Program-made: the position numbers and the translations under genes
The notes under the pieces: model-generated
Told to the model about the DNA's origin: nothing
Databases searched by the model: none
The model's input: only the letters and a program-made list of their open reading frames with translations
NCBI GenBank assembly: GCA_963707895.1
Contig: CAVPRS010000003.1
Span: forward strand, 1-64,000
Source of the DNA: Fodinibacter sp963707895
Lineage (GTDB): Bacteria > Actinomycetota > Actinomycetes > Actinomycetales > Dermatophilaceae
DNA: 64,000 bases
Direction of reading: 5' to 3'
Part shown: positions 10,706 to 18,266 of the stretch, in pieces
Layout: the number at the start of each line of letters is the position of its first letter
Numbering within the stretch: the stretch's first letter is position 1

Positions 10706-10780
10706 ACCGGAACCTTCACCTTCGCCTCACAACGGTTCCGGTGCGAACCTGAAGGTTCCGGGATCGGGCGAGAAAGTTGT
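10706..10780 (+). repeat. 75-bp palindromic intergenic repeat, copy 2
   Basis: ACCGGAACCTTCACCTTCGC begins the element; the inverted arm GCGAACCTGAAGGTTCC and the tail GGGATCGGGCGAGAAAGTTG follow. It ends 8 bases from the chaA stop codon (10789, minus strand), so chaA transcripts run straight into it. Confidence 0.9.
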
Positions 10781-10788
10781 GACTCGGG

Positions 10789-11892
10789 TCAGGGGGACAT
10801 CGCGAGGAACAGGAACGCCGCGAAGAGGGTCAGGTGCACGCTCGCCTGCAGTCGGGTGGCCCGTCCGGGGACGACGGTCAGCACCCCCACGACCACGGTG
10901 ATGGCCAGCAGCACCATCTGGGTCGGGCCGAGGCCCAGGCGCAGCGGCGTCGGGATCCAGATCGACGCGACCGCCAGGGTCGGGATGGTCAGGCCGATGC
11001 TCGCCATCGCCGAGCCGAGCGCCAGGTTGAGCGAGGTCTGCACGCGCCCGCGGCGAGCGGCGTTGGCCGCGGCGAGGGTCTCGGGCAGCAGCACGAGCAG
11101 CGCGATGACCACACCGACGAACGACACGGGCAGGCCCAGGGCGAGGACGCCGTCCTCGATGGCCGGTGACTCGACCTTCGCGAGCCCGACGACCGCCACC
11201 AGCGCCAGCAGCAGGAAGCCGAGCGAGACCCAGGCGTCGCGCGAGGTCGGCGGGTCGGCGTGCTCGTCCTCGTCGAGCGGCTCGCCGTCGTCGGCGACGG
11301 GGAGGAAGAAGTCACGGTGCCGCACCGTCTGGGTCACCACGAACGCGAGGTACAGGGCGAGCGAGGCCACCGCGGCGAACGCCAGCTGTCCCGAGGTGAA
11401 CTCCGGCCCGGGCTGGCTCTCGGTGACCGTCGGGAGGACGAGGCAGACGGTGGCCAGGGTGGCGACCGTGGCGAGCATGCCGCCGGTGCCCTCGGCGTTG
11501 AAGAGCACCGTGCCGAAGCGGCGCGCGCCGAGCAGCAGGCTCAGGCCGAGGATCCCGTTCACGGTGATCATCACCGCGGCGAACACGGTCTCGCGGGCCA
11601 GGGTCGACGCCTCGTCGCCCCCGGAGAGCATCAGCGTGACGATCAGCGAGACCTCGATGACGGTGACCGCCACCGCGAGCACGAGCGAGCCGAACGGCTC
11701 CCCCACCCGGTGGGCCACCACCTCGGCGTGCTGCACGGCCGAGAGCACCGCACCGGCGAGCAGCAGCGCGACGAGCACCACGACGACGATGCCGATGTCG
11801 CGGCCCCAGGTGGCGACGAGCGCGAGCAGCGCCACGACCGGCACGACCCGCCAGACCAGGGTGGTCGTGCGGGCCGAGGTGCTTGCCACCAT
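10789..11892 (-). CDS. chaA: Calcium/sodium:proton antiporter (ChaA type)
   Basis: A 367-residue inner-membrane cation/proton exchanger of the CaCA superfamily, with two homologous halves of about five helices each. Each half carries an alpha-repeat: one reads EVSLIVTLMLSGGDEASTLARETVFA with its acidic residues, the other LLVLLPETLAAANAARRGRVQTSLNLALGSA split across helices. An acidic loop (DDGEPLDEDEHAD) joins the halves and may bind Ca. Length matches E. coli ChaA. The ATG at 11892 overlaps the folD stop (TGATG), so the two genes are probably co-translated. Confidence 0.88.
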   Translation of the reverse strand: MVASTSARTTTLVWRVVPVVALLALVATWGRDIGIVVVVLVALLLAGAVLSAVQHAEVVAHRVGEPFGSLVLAVAVTVIEVSLIVTLMLSGGDEASTLARETVFAAVMITVNGILGLSLLLGARRFGTVLFNAEGTGGMLATVATLATVCLVLPTVTESQPGPEFTSGQLAFAAVASLALYLAFVVTQTVRHRDFFLPVADDGEPLDEDEHADPPTSRDAWVSLGFLLLALVAVVGLAKVESPAIEDGVLALGLPVSFVGVVIALLVLLPETLAAANAARRGRVQTSLNLALGSAMASIGLTIPTLAVASIWIPTPLRLGLGPTQMVLLAITVVVGVLTVVPGRATRLQASVHLTLFAAFLFLAMSP

Positions 11893-12779
11893 CAGCCCGC
11901 GACGCCGGCGGAGGACCGGGCGAGGGACCGCTCGGCCGCCTCGACCACGTTGGAGAGCAGCATCGCCCGGGTCATCGGGCCGACACCGCCCGGGTTGGGG
12001 CTGACGAACCCGGCGACGTCCCACACGTCGGGGGCGACGTCTCCGGCGACGACCGACCTGCCCGTGTCGGGCTCGAGCACGCGCGAGACGCCGACGTCGA
12101 GCACGGCGGCGCCCGGCTTGACCATGTCGGCGGTGACGATGCCGGGCACCCCGGCGGCCGCCACGACGATGTCGGCTTGCCGCACCTCAGCGGCGAGGTC
12201 ACGGGTTCCGGTGTGGCACAGCGTGACCGTGGCGTTCTCCGACTTGCGGGTGAGGATCAGCCCGAGCGGGCGTCCGACGGTGATGCCACGGCCCACGACG
12301 ACGACCTTGGCGCCGGCGATCGGCACGTCGTACCGGCGGAGCAGCTCGATGCAGCCGACGGGGGTGCACGGCAACGGGGCCGGGTGGCCGAGCACCAGCC
12401 AGCCCAGGTTCGTGGGGTGGAGCCCGTCGACGTCCTTGCCCGGGTCGACGGCCGAGAGGATGGCGTTCTCGTCGAGGCCGGTGGGCTGCTGGACGATGAA
12501 GCCGGTGCAGTCGGGGTCGTCGTTGAGCTCGTGCACCACGGCGAGCACCTCCTCGAGCGAGGTGCCGGCGGGCAGGTCGCGGCGCATGCTGCGGATGCCG
12601 ATCTCGGCGCAGTCGCGGTGCTTGGCGCCGACGTACCAGTGGCTGCCGGGGTCGTCGCCGACCAGGACGGTGCCGAGCCCCGGGACCACCCCTCGTTCGG
12701 CCAGGGCGGACACCCGCTCGCGCAGCTCGGCCTTGATCGTGCCGAGGATCGCCTTGCCGTCCAACGTGGTCGCAGTCAC
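11892..12779 (-). CDS. folD: Bifunctional methylenetetrahydrofolate dehydrogenase/cyclohydrolase
   Basis: Oxidises 5,10-methylene-THF to methenyl-THF and hydrolyses it to 10-formyl-THF, feeding the purH and purN reactions elsewhere in the window. A 295-residue protein starting at GTG 12779 (VTATTLDGKAI). Family motifs present: WYVGAKHRDCAEIGI containing the catalytic Lys, GFIVQQPTGLD, DGLHPTNLG, VVVGRGITVGRPLG (Rossmann) and PGGVGPMTRAMLL. Longer upstream codons encode low-complexity sequence and are rejected as start. Confidence 0.95.
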   Translation of the reverse strand: MTATTLDGKAILGTIKAELRERVSALAERGVVPGLGTVLVGDDPGSHWYVGAKHRDCAEIGIRSMRRDLPAGTSLEEVLAVVHELNDDPDCTGFIVQQPTGLDENAILSAVDPGKDVDGLHPTNLGWLVLGHPAPLPCTPVGCIELLRRYDVPIAGAKVVVVGRGITVGRPLGLILTRKSENATVTLCHTGTRDLAAEVRQADIVVAAAGVPGIVTADMVKPGAAVLDVGVSRVLEPDTGRSVVAGDVAPDVWDVAGFVSPNPGGVGPMTRAMLLSNVVEAAERSLARSSAGVAG

Positions 12780-12887
12780 GCGAGCGATTCTTCCATGGCG
12801 CGGCCGGGCCTCCCTTCCACGCACCGGGCGGCCCGGCATCCGGCTCGAGGCGTCGCCGGACGCCGGGCACACACCCGGCACCGTCGC

Positions 12888-14159
12888 TCAGAGCGGAGGC
12901 TGAGCCAGCTGGGCGAGCTGGAGCGCCTGCTGCGGGAACCAGTCGCCGGCTGCCGGGTCGACGATCCCCCACACGGGGTCGACCCCACCGTTGTCCGTCA
13001 GGCCACGGGTGCACTGCCCGTCGGACTCACCGGGCACCTTGACCCAGAGGAACGCGTCGGCCAGCGGGTCACCCGTGGCCGTCGTCGGACGGATGCCGAG
13101 CCCGCGGCCGGGCGGGTTGCACCAGTCCTGCGGGTCCGGGTAGAGGCCGGCCGGCGGCGTCCACGGGCCCTGCCCGTTGCGGCTGGTGTCGACGACGAAG
13201 TGGGTGAGGTCGGCCGGGCCGGACGGTGGGCTGGCAGCGTGGGTGACGTTGTCGAGGTACCACTGGTCGGTCGCGGTCGTGTCGTCGTAACCGCTCGAGG
13301 GGTAGTACTGGCTGCCGCAGTACTCGAAGTGACCGAGCCGCCAGCCGCCCTCGTCGGCGTTGGTGCCGAACCAGAGGCACTGCGAGACCCAGTCGCCGTA
13401 CTTCAGCGAGCTCGACGTCGTGCGGTAGTTGGACACGTTGAGGAAGAAGCCGTCGGCCCGTTCCACGCCGGCGCGGTGGAGGCGGTCCGCCGCGTCACCC
13501 ACGCCCAGCCAGCCGCTGTGGGTTCCGTCGAGGTAGACCCGGGTGCCGGGGTTGGCGCCGAGGACGTCGACGGCGTGGTTCAGCATCGCGAACCGGTCGC
13601 TCGCTGCCGTCGCGGGGTCGGCATCGGCCGGCTGGCACCACTCCTTGGCGCCGTTGATGGTGGTGTACCAGGGGATGATGCCCAGCCCGTCGGGCTCGAG
13701 CAGCACGACGGCGTCGCGCCGGCCGATGCCCGCGGCCACGGCGTCGATCCAGGCCTCGTACTCCGCCACGCTCGTCGCGCCGCCGGCCGAGTACTGCGCG
13801 CAGTCGCGGAACGGGATGTTGTAGGCCACCAGGACCGGCATCTCCTTCTTGCCCGAGGACCGGGAGACCACCTGCCGTGCCTCGCGCTCGACCTGCGCCG
13901 GGCTGTCGCCGGTGAGCCACACGGCCTGCGGGGTGCGGATCATCGCCGAGATGTCGGCGGCCCCGGCCTTGTTCCCCGACGCCCGCAGCGAGGCGACCTG
14001 CCGCTGGGCGTCGTGGTAGTGCTGCAGCTGCGGGACGTAGAACTGCGTGCCGTCGGGGATCGCCTCCCCGCTCGCGCTGGCCGAGGTGGTGGCCAGCGGG
14101 CTGAGGAGCAGCGCGGCACCAGCCGCGAGCACCTTCAGCAGTCGTGTCGTCGTTGACAT
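12888..14159 (-). CDS. Secreted glycoside hydrolase family 6 cellulase
   Basis: A 423-residue exported beta-1,4-glucanase of GH6. Residues 1-30 are a signal peptide (TTRLLKVLAAGAALLLSPLATTSASA). The catalytic domain shows NIPFRDCAQYSAGG (Asp acid), LLEPDGLG, YLDGTHSGWLG, FVVDTSRNGQGPW, WCNPPGRGLG and FLWVKVPGESDG. Four conserved Cys can pair. There is no cellulose-binding module, so it may be an endoglucanase or act on soluble glucans. GGAGGA precedes the ATG. A perfect CelR/CebR-type operator lies 32 bases upstream, so induction by cellobiose is expected. No other cellulose gene is in the window. Confidence 0.93.
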   Translation of the reverse strand: MSTTTRLLKVLAAGAALLLSPLATTSASASGEAIPDGTQFYVPQLQHYHDAQRQVASLRASGNKAGAADISAMIRTPQAVWLTGDSPAQVEREARQVVSRSSGKKEMPVLVAYNIPFRDCAQYSAGGATSVAEYEAWIDAVAAGIGRRDAVVLLEPDGLGIIPWYTTINGAKEWCQPADADPATAASDRFAMLNHAVDVLGANPGTRVYLDGTHSGWLGVGDAADRLHRAGVERADGFFLNVSNYRTTSSSLKYGDWVSQCLWFGTNADEGGWRLGHFEYCGSQYYPSSGYDDTTATDQWYLDNVTHAASPPSGPADLTHFVVDTSRNGQGPWTPPAGLYPDPQDWCNPPGRGLGIRPTTATGDPLADAFLWVKVPGESDGQCTRGLTDNGGVDPVWGIVDPAAGDWFPQQALQLAQLAQPPL

Positions 14160-14190
14160 CGGTCCTCCAGGAGAGTGAGCCGGGGCACCG

Positions 14191-14204
14191 TGGGAGCGCT
14201 CCCA
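14191..14204. promoter_or_regulatory. CelR/CebR-type cellobiose operator
   Basis: TGGGAGCGCTCCCA is a perfect 14-bp palindrome identical to the known CelR/CebR (LacI-family) site that represses actinobacterial cellulase genes until cellobiose is present. It lies 32-45 bases upstream of the GH6 start. Confidence 0.92.
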
Positions 14205-14282
14205 GGTACGCTGGGTCGACCGTAGGCCCGTCGCGGGGGGTCGTCAACCGGAACGCCGACGGCGCCGACCCCATGGTTCGCC

Positions 14283-14355
14283 CCGGAACCTTCACCTTCG
14301 CGGGGGAACGGAAGTGGTGCCGAGGTGAAGCTTCCGGGATCGGGCGGGAAAGTTG
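14283..14355 (+). repeat. 75-bp palindromic intergenic repeat, copy 3
   Basis: CCGGAACCTTCACCTTCGC start, a more diverged centre, and the tail GGGATCGGGCGGGAAAGTTG. It ends 4 bases from the stop codon of the DUF1116 gene (14360, minus strand). Confidence 0.88.
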
Positions 14356-14359
14356 GGAC

Positions 14360-15799
14360 CTAGGCGGGGAGCGCGGCCGCGAGCGCGGCCAGGGCCGCCG
14401 GGAAGCACTCCTGCGGCGGGGTGACCAGCCCCGCGCCGACCTGGCCGGTGCCCGCCACCCGCCCGGCCATCCCGGTGTTGATCTGCGGGAGGATGCCGGT
14501 GCGCACCACCTTGGTCACGTCGATGCCGGTCGGCGTGCCCCGGAAGCCGAGGATCGGCACCTGGTAGAGGGGGTGCTCGCCGGTCGTCACCTCGTACATC
14601 GTGCGCGTGGCCCGCAGCGCGAACGGCACGTCCCCGCCCACGAAGCGCACGATGGCCGGGGCGGCCGCCATCGCGAAGCCGCCGATGCCGCCGGTCTCGG
14701 TGATGGCCGAGTCGCCGATGTCCGGGTTGGCGTCGTCGGGGCCGAAGTCGCCGAGGAAGAGGCCCTCGGGGGTGTTCGCCGGCCCGGTGAACCACTGGTC
14801 GCCGGTGCCCGACACCCGGATGCCGAAGTCGGTGCCGTTGCGCGCCATCACGGTGACGACGGTCGAGCCGGGGATGCCCTCGGCGGCCCGGGTCGCGAGC
14901 TTGCAGGCCGGCATCCCGAGGTTGAGGAAGAAGTGCTCGTTGGCCCCGGAGAAGCGCACCGCCTCGGCGACGTCGGCTGACGAGGCATCGGCCGTGATCA
15001 TGCCCGGCAGCAGCTCGCGCAGCAGCATGAGCGACCCGGCCCGGTTGCGGTTGTGGCCCTCGTCGCCCATCTGCAGCATCTGGGCGATGACCGCGCGCAC
15101 GTCGATCGGGCCGGTGGAGCGCACGGCCTGGCGCAGGATCGGCCCGAGCACCCGGGTCATCCAGTGCAGCCGCTCGATCACCTCCGGGCCGTAGGCGCCG
15201 TAGCGCAGCACCTTGCCCAGCCCTTCGTTGAGGGAGCACCACGAGTCGTTGCCGTGCACGTCGTCGCGCAGCGCATACATCCACATCGACGGGCTGACGA
15301 CGCCGGCCATCGGGCCCACGGCACCGCGGTGGTGGCACGGCTCGAGGTCGAACTCGCCTGCGGCGAGGCGTCTCTCGGCATCGTCGGCGGTGTCGGCGAG
15401 TCCCTCGAAGAGCACCGCACCGATGAGTGCCCCCTTCATCGGCCCGCTCGCCCGCTCCCACTCCAGCGGCGGCCCGGCGTGCAGGAAGGTTCCCCGCTCG
15501 AGCCGCACCGCCTCGGAGGCCGGAAGCACGTCGACCAGCACGGCCTCCGCGGTCGTCATCCGCTCGAAGGCCAGCGCGTTTGCCTCGACGCGGCGCGGGT
15601 CCGCCATGACCCGGGCGAGGTCCCCCTCGGTGCCGGCCATCGGCGGTTGCCACTGCGTCTCGGTGACCTGCACGGCCTGGTCGCGCAGAGCGTCGGCGAG
15701 CAGCGAGACCCCGGCGGTCGCCACCACCGGGTCGGTCTCGAGCAGGCCGCGCAGGGGGCGGTCACCGGCGGTGGTCGACCTCGTCGGCGGCGTCGTCAT
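14360..15799 (-). CDS. DUF1116 (YlbE/AllG-type) subunit of a carbamoyltransferase
   Basis: A 479-residue cytoplasmic protein of the DUF1116 family. In E. coli the homologue YlbE (AllG), with FdrA (AllF) and YlbF (AllH, DUF2877), forms oxamate carbamoyltransferase, which phosphorolyses oxalurate to oxamate and carbamoyl phosphate. Conserved blocks here include MKGALIGAVLFEGLA, CHHRGAVGPMAGVVSPSMW, QMGDEGHNRNRAGSLM, SGANEHFFLNLGMPACK and NTPEGLFLGDFGPDDANPDIG. The ATG at 15799 overlaps the fdrA stop as ATGA, so translation is coupled. The natural substrate here is inferred to be ureidomalonate because of the barbiturase-family gene at 37176; that is not shown by sequence. Confidence 0.88.
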   Translation of the reverse strand: MTTPPTRSTTAGDRPLRGLLETDPVVATAGVSLLADALRDQAVQVTETQWQPPMAGTEGDLARVMADPRRVEANALAFERMTTAEAVLVDVLPASEAVRLERGTFLHAGPPLEWERASGPMKGALIGAVLFEGLADTADDAERRLAAGEFDLEPCHHRGAVGPMAGVVSPSMWMYALRDDVHGNDSWCSLNEGLGKVLRYGAYGPEVIERLHWMTRVLGPILRQAVRSTGPIDVRAVIAQMLQMGDEGHNRNRAGSLMLLRELLPGMITADASSADVAEAVRFSGANEHFFLNLGMPACKLATRAAEGIPGSTVVTVMARNGTDFGIRVSGTGDQWFTGPANTPEGLFLGDFGPDDANPDIGDSAITETGGIGGFAMAAAPAIVRFVGGDVPFALRATRTMYEVTTGEHPLYQVPILGFRGTPTGIDVTKVVRTGILPQINTGMAGRVAGTGQVGAGLVTPPQECFPAALAALAAALPA

Positions 15800-17292
15800 C
15801 GAGTGGCTCCCAGCAGGTCGAGCGCGTGTCGGGTGGCGGCGCCGTTGGACAGGAACACCGAAGCGCCAGCCTCTGCCAGCGTTGCGGCACAACGGGACCG
15901 GCCCTGCGGGTCGGCATCGGTGCCGGTCAGGGACACGACGACCGGCAGCGCGCGCCCATCGTCGCGGGCGGCTTCGCGAGCCGAGCGCACGGCATCCGCG
16001 AGCTCGCCGGCCGGGTCGGGGTGCGCACCGTGCCCGAGCACGAGGTCGAGCAGCAGCACGCCGCACGTGGGGTCGATGGCCTCGCGGGCGATCCGCTCCA
16101 TCCGCAGGGTCGGGTCGATCATCGGGTGGGCGCGTCCGCGGGTGAGCCCGTCGTCGCCGAAGTCGATGACGACGTGACCGGGGTCGGCGAGGTCGGGTCC
16201 CAGCGCGAGATCGGGCGAGTGGGCGATGTTGCTGCGGATGCCGCCCACCCTGGCCTCCGCGACGGTCATCGCCTCGTCGGCGAGGGTGCCGCCGCAGAAG
16301 AGCCCGCGCAGCGAGGGGCCGACGGCCAGGGCGACGTCGTCGGGCTCGGCGACCGTGGCCGGCCAGGAGGGCACCGGGTGGCCCTCGGCCGTGAGGAAGG
16401 CCTCGACCGCCTCGGTGAGGTCGGGTCGACCGGCGCCCAGCACGGCCCAGTGCACGCGCAGGCCGAGCTCGGCGGCGTACGACTCGATGTCGGCGAGCAC
16501 GGCGTCGTCGGGCGGCTTGGACACCAGGATCACGGTCTCGGTCGCCGGGTCGTCGGCGAGCGCCCGGAGGGCCTGTCGGGTCGAGCGGCCCCCCACCGCC
16601 GCCTTGAGGTCACGACCCCCCACTCCCAGGCAGTGGCTCAGCCCGACCCCGGCCGCGTCGAGCAGGCACATGACCTGCTGCGCGCCGGTGCCGGAGGCCG
16701 CGACCACACCCACCGAACCGGGCCGCACGACGTTCGCGAAGCCGAGCGCCACGCCACCCACGTGGGCGGTGCCGCAGTCGGGGCCCATGACGAGCACGTC
16801 GGCAGCTGCGGCGGCATCCTTGAGGCGCACCTCGTCGTCGACCGAGACGTTGTCGGAGAACAGCATCACGCTCAGGCCCGCCCCGATCGCGTCGAAGGCC
16901 TCCGTGACGGCGTGCTGGCCCGGCACCGAGACGACCGCCAGGTTCGCGCCGGCACGGGCAGCGGCCGACCCGAGCGTGCGGGGGGCCACCTCGTCGTCGC
17001 CACCGCTCGCCTCACCCGTGCCGCGCAGGGCGGCTAGGGCGTCGGCGACTGCGGCGAGCCCCGCATCCAGCCCGTCTGCGTCGTCGGTCCGCAGGGCCAC
17101 GACGAGGTCGTTGGGACCGGCCTCCTCGGGAACGTCGAAACCCATGCCGCGCAGCACGTCGACGTTGAGCTCGGTCGCCATCGCCACCTGGGCCGCGGTG
17201 ACGCCTGCCGTGCCGGCCACCGCGCGGGAGACCTGCATCAGGCTCACCGAGTCGTGGTAGGCGCCGCGACGAAGCTCGACGTGCGTCGTCAT
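15796..17292 (-). CDS. fdrA: FdrA (AllF-type) subunit of a carbamoyltransferase
   Basis: A 498-residue protein with the succinyl-CoA-ligase-like fold of the FdrA family. Conserved segments: ELRRGAYHDSVSLMQVSRAV, MATELNVDVLRGMGF, VMGPDCGTAHVGGVALGFAN near residue 170, VSASGTGAQQVM-type loop (VVAASGTGAQQVMCLLD), GVGGRDLKAAVGG and LFCGGTLADEAM. No active-site phospho-histidine of true succinyl-CoA synthetase is evident. It overlaps the upstream DUF2877 gene and the downstream DUF1116 gene by ATGA junctions, so the three subunits are made together. The operon is divergent from a PucR-type regulator. Confidence 0.92.
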   Translation of the reverse strand: MTTHVELRRGAYHDSVSLMQVSRAVAGTAGVTAAQVAMATELNVDVLRGMGFDVPEEAGPNDLVVALRTDDADGLDAGLAAVADALAALRGTGEASGGDDEVAPRTLGSAAARAGANLAVVSVPGQHAVTEAFDAIGAGLSVMLFSDNVSVDDEVRLKDAAAAADVLVMGPDCGTAHVGGVALGFANVVRPGSVGVVAASGTGAQQVMCLLDAAGVGLSHCLGVGGRDLKAAVGGRSTRQALRALADDPATETVILVSKPPDDAVLADIESYAAELGLRVHWAVLGAGRPDLTEAVEAFLTAEGHPVPSWPATVAEPDDVALAVGPSLRGLFCGGTLADEAMTVAEARVGGIRSNIAHSPDLALGPDLADPGHVVIDFGDDGLTRGRAHPMIDPTLRMERIAREAIDPTCGVLLLDLVLGHGAHPDPAGELADAVRSAREAARDDGRALPVVVSLTGTDADPQGRSRCAATLAEAGASVFLSNGAATRHALDLLGATR

Positions 17293-17318
17293 GCCGCGCT
17301 CCACCCGGTCGCTACCTC

Positions 17319-17368
17319 GAGTTGGGTGCCGAAGTGGCTGCCCTGGCGACCAGTTGAGCACCCAACTC
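17319..17368 (-). repeat. 50-bp palindromic element C inside the DUF2877 gene
   Basis: GAGTTGGGTGCC at the left end and GAGCACCCAACTC at the right end are inverted; an inner AAGTGGCTG / GCGACCAGTT pairing is weaker. On the coding strand it reads VGCSTGRQGSHFGTQL. It is the best palindrome of the three. Confidence 0.88.
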
Positions 17369-17715
17369 CGGGGGTCAGGGCCTCCAGGGCAGCCCGGATG
17401 CCGGTCACGAGGTCGGCACCCGAGGTGTGGCCGATGGCGACCACGGCCGGGAGCGCGCGCGCCACGGCATCCGGGTCGTCTCGCACGGCCGCGTCGACGA
17501 GGGCGACCACGTCTGGGGCGGCATAACCGTCGGCGGCGGCGTCGAGCAGGGCGGCGGACACCGCCGTGGTGGCACCGAGGCGGAGCGCGCACGGCATCGG
17601 CGAGCCCTGTGCCGGTGCCCAGTGCGGAGGTCACGAGCAGGGCGCCGGCGAGCGCGTCGTCCCCCGACGGCGTGAGCCCGGGTCCGCGACCGACGAGTCC
17701 GGCGACCGCGTCCCC

Positions 17716-17765
17716 GAGTCGGGTGCCCAGGTGGCTGTCCGGGCGACCCGCTGAGCACCCACGGC
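17716..17765 (-). repeat. 50-bp palindromic element B inside the DUF2877 gene
   Basis: Aligns without gaps to elements A and C (GAGTCGGGTGCC ... GAGCACCCACGGC; shared core AGGTGGCTGTCCGGGCGACC). Coding-strand peptide RGCSAGRPDSHLGTRL, in the same phase relative to the repeat as A and C. It sits just upstream of the GRGPGLTPSGDD signature. Confidence 0.85.
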
Positions 17766-17829
17766 TGGAGACGGCGGCCCGGATGCCGTCCGCGAGCCAC
17801 CCGCTCTCCTCCCCCGCCCCGCCCAGCTC

Positions 17830-17879
17830 GAGCTGGGTGCTGAGGTGGCTGCCCCGGCGACCACCTGGGCACCCAACGC
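17830..17879 (-). repeat. 50-bp palindromic element A inside the DUF2877 gene
   Basis: GAGCTGGGTGCTGAGGTGG pairs with CCACCTGGGCACCCAACGC around a short loop. Coding-strand peptide VGCPGGRRGSHLSTQL. It lies between the N-terminal half and the signature part of the protein, close to the first frameshift. Confidence 0.85.
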
Positions 17880-18217
17880 GTGGCAGCTGCGGGGCGGACG
17901 CGGGCGGGGCGCCAGGTGCGGGCGGCGACGACGTCGAGCCCGGGAAGGGCCACCCGCCCCTCGCCGACGAGCACCTCGTCGCCCGCGACGACCCCCCAGG
18001 ACACGGACCCCGACGGCTCGGCGAGGCGCAACGCGGTCGGCAGCGGCACGGCATCCGAGGTGAGCACGGGAAGCACGCACCCGCCCACGTCGAGGTAGAG
18101 CGCGAACCGGTGCACTCCCACGACCCTCGCCGGGACGGCCGGCCCTCCGACGATGTCGGCGGACAGCGTCGAGACGGCCGCGGGCACGCTGCGCGACGGG
18201 GGCCGGTCCGATGCCAT

Positions 18218-18266
18218 GGGGCCGACGCTATCGAGGGGTCTACAGTTGCCGGATGGTCATTGTTGC
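18218..18266. promoter_or_regulatory. Divergent promoters for the carbamoyltransferase operon and the PucR-type gene
   Basis: Only 35 bases separate the two start codons. On the minus strand TAGCGT (18230-18225) is a -10-like box 7 bases before ATG 18217; on the plus strand TACAGT (18241-18246) is one 6 bases before ATG 18253. Both transcripts would be nearly leaderless. A GCA-N4-TGAC site (minus strand, 18266-18256) lies 22 bases upstream of the minus-strand -10 box when measured as in the other sites, and overlaps the regulator's start codon. Confidence 0.55.

Larger units (their letters stand above)
17289..18217 (-). pseudogene. DUF2877 (YlbF/AllH-type) carbamoyltransferase subunit, two frameshifts, three internal palindromes
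   Basis: Third subunit of the FdrA-type carbamoyltransferase. The N-terminus (VVGVHRFALYLDVGGCVLPVL ... WGVVAGDEVLVGEG ... ARTWRPARVR) reads from ATG 18217. The family signature GRGPGLTPSGDDALAGALL is in a second frame (about 17690-17640), and the C-terminus (LRLGATTAVSAALLDAA ... VAIGHTSGADLVTGI) is in a third, ending at 17289 inside the fdrA start (ATGA). One surplus base near 17885-17915 and another near 17595 restore a single protein. Three 50-bp palindromes lie within it and each would add about 17 residues (VGCSTGRQGSHFGTQLE type). Either a decayed gene or a real one with assembly errors; the conserved 3' junction favours the latter. Confidence 0.82.

Noticed and set aside
15796..17292. 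FdrA as a second succinyl-CoA synthetase alpha subunit
   Set aside because: The protein is longer, lacks the phospho-histidine region and is coupled to DUF1116 and DUF2877 genes; true sucCD are at 43.9-46.0 kb.
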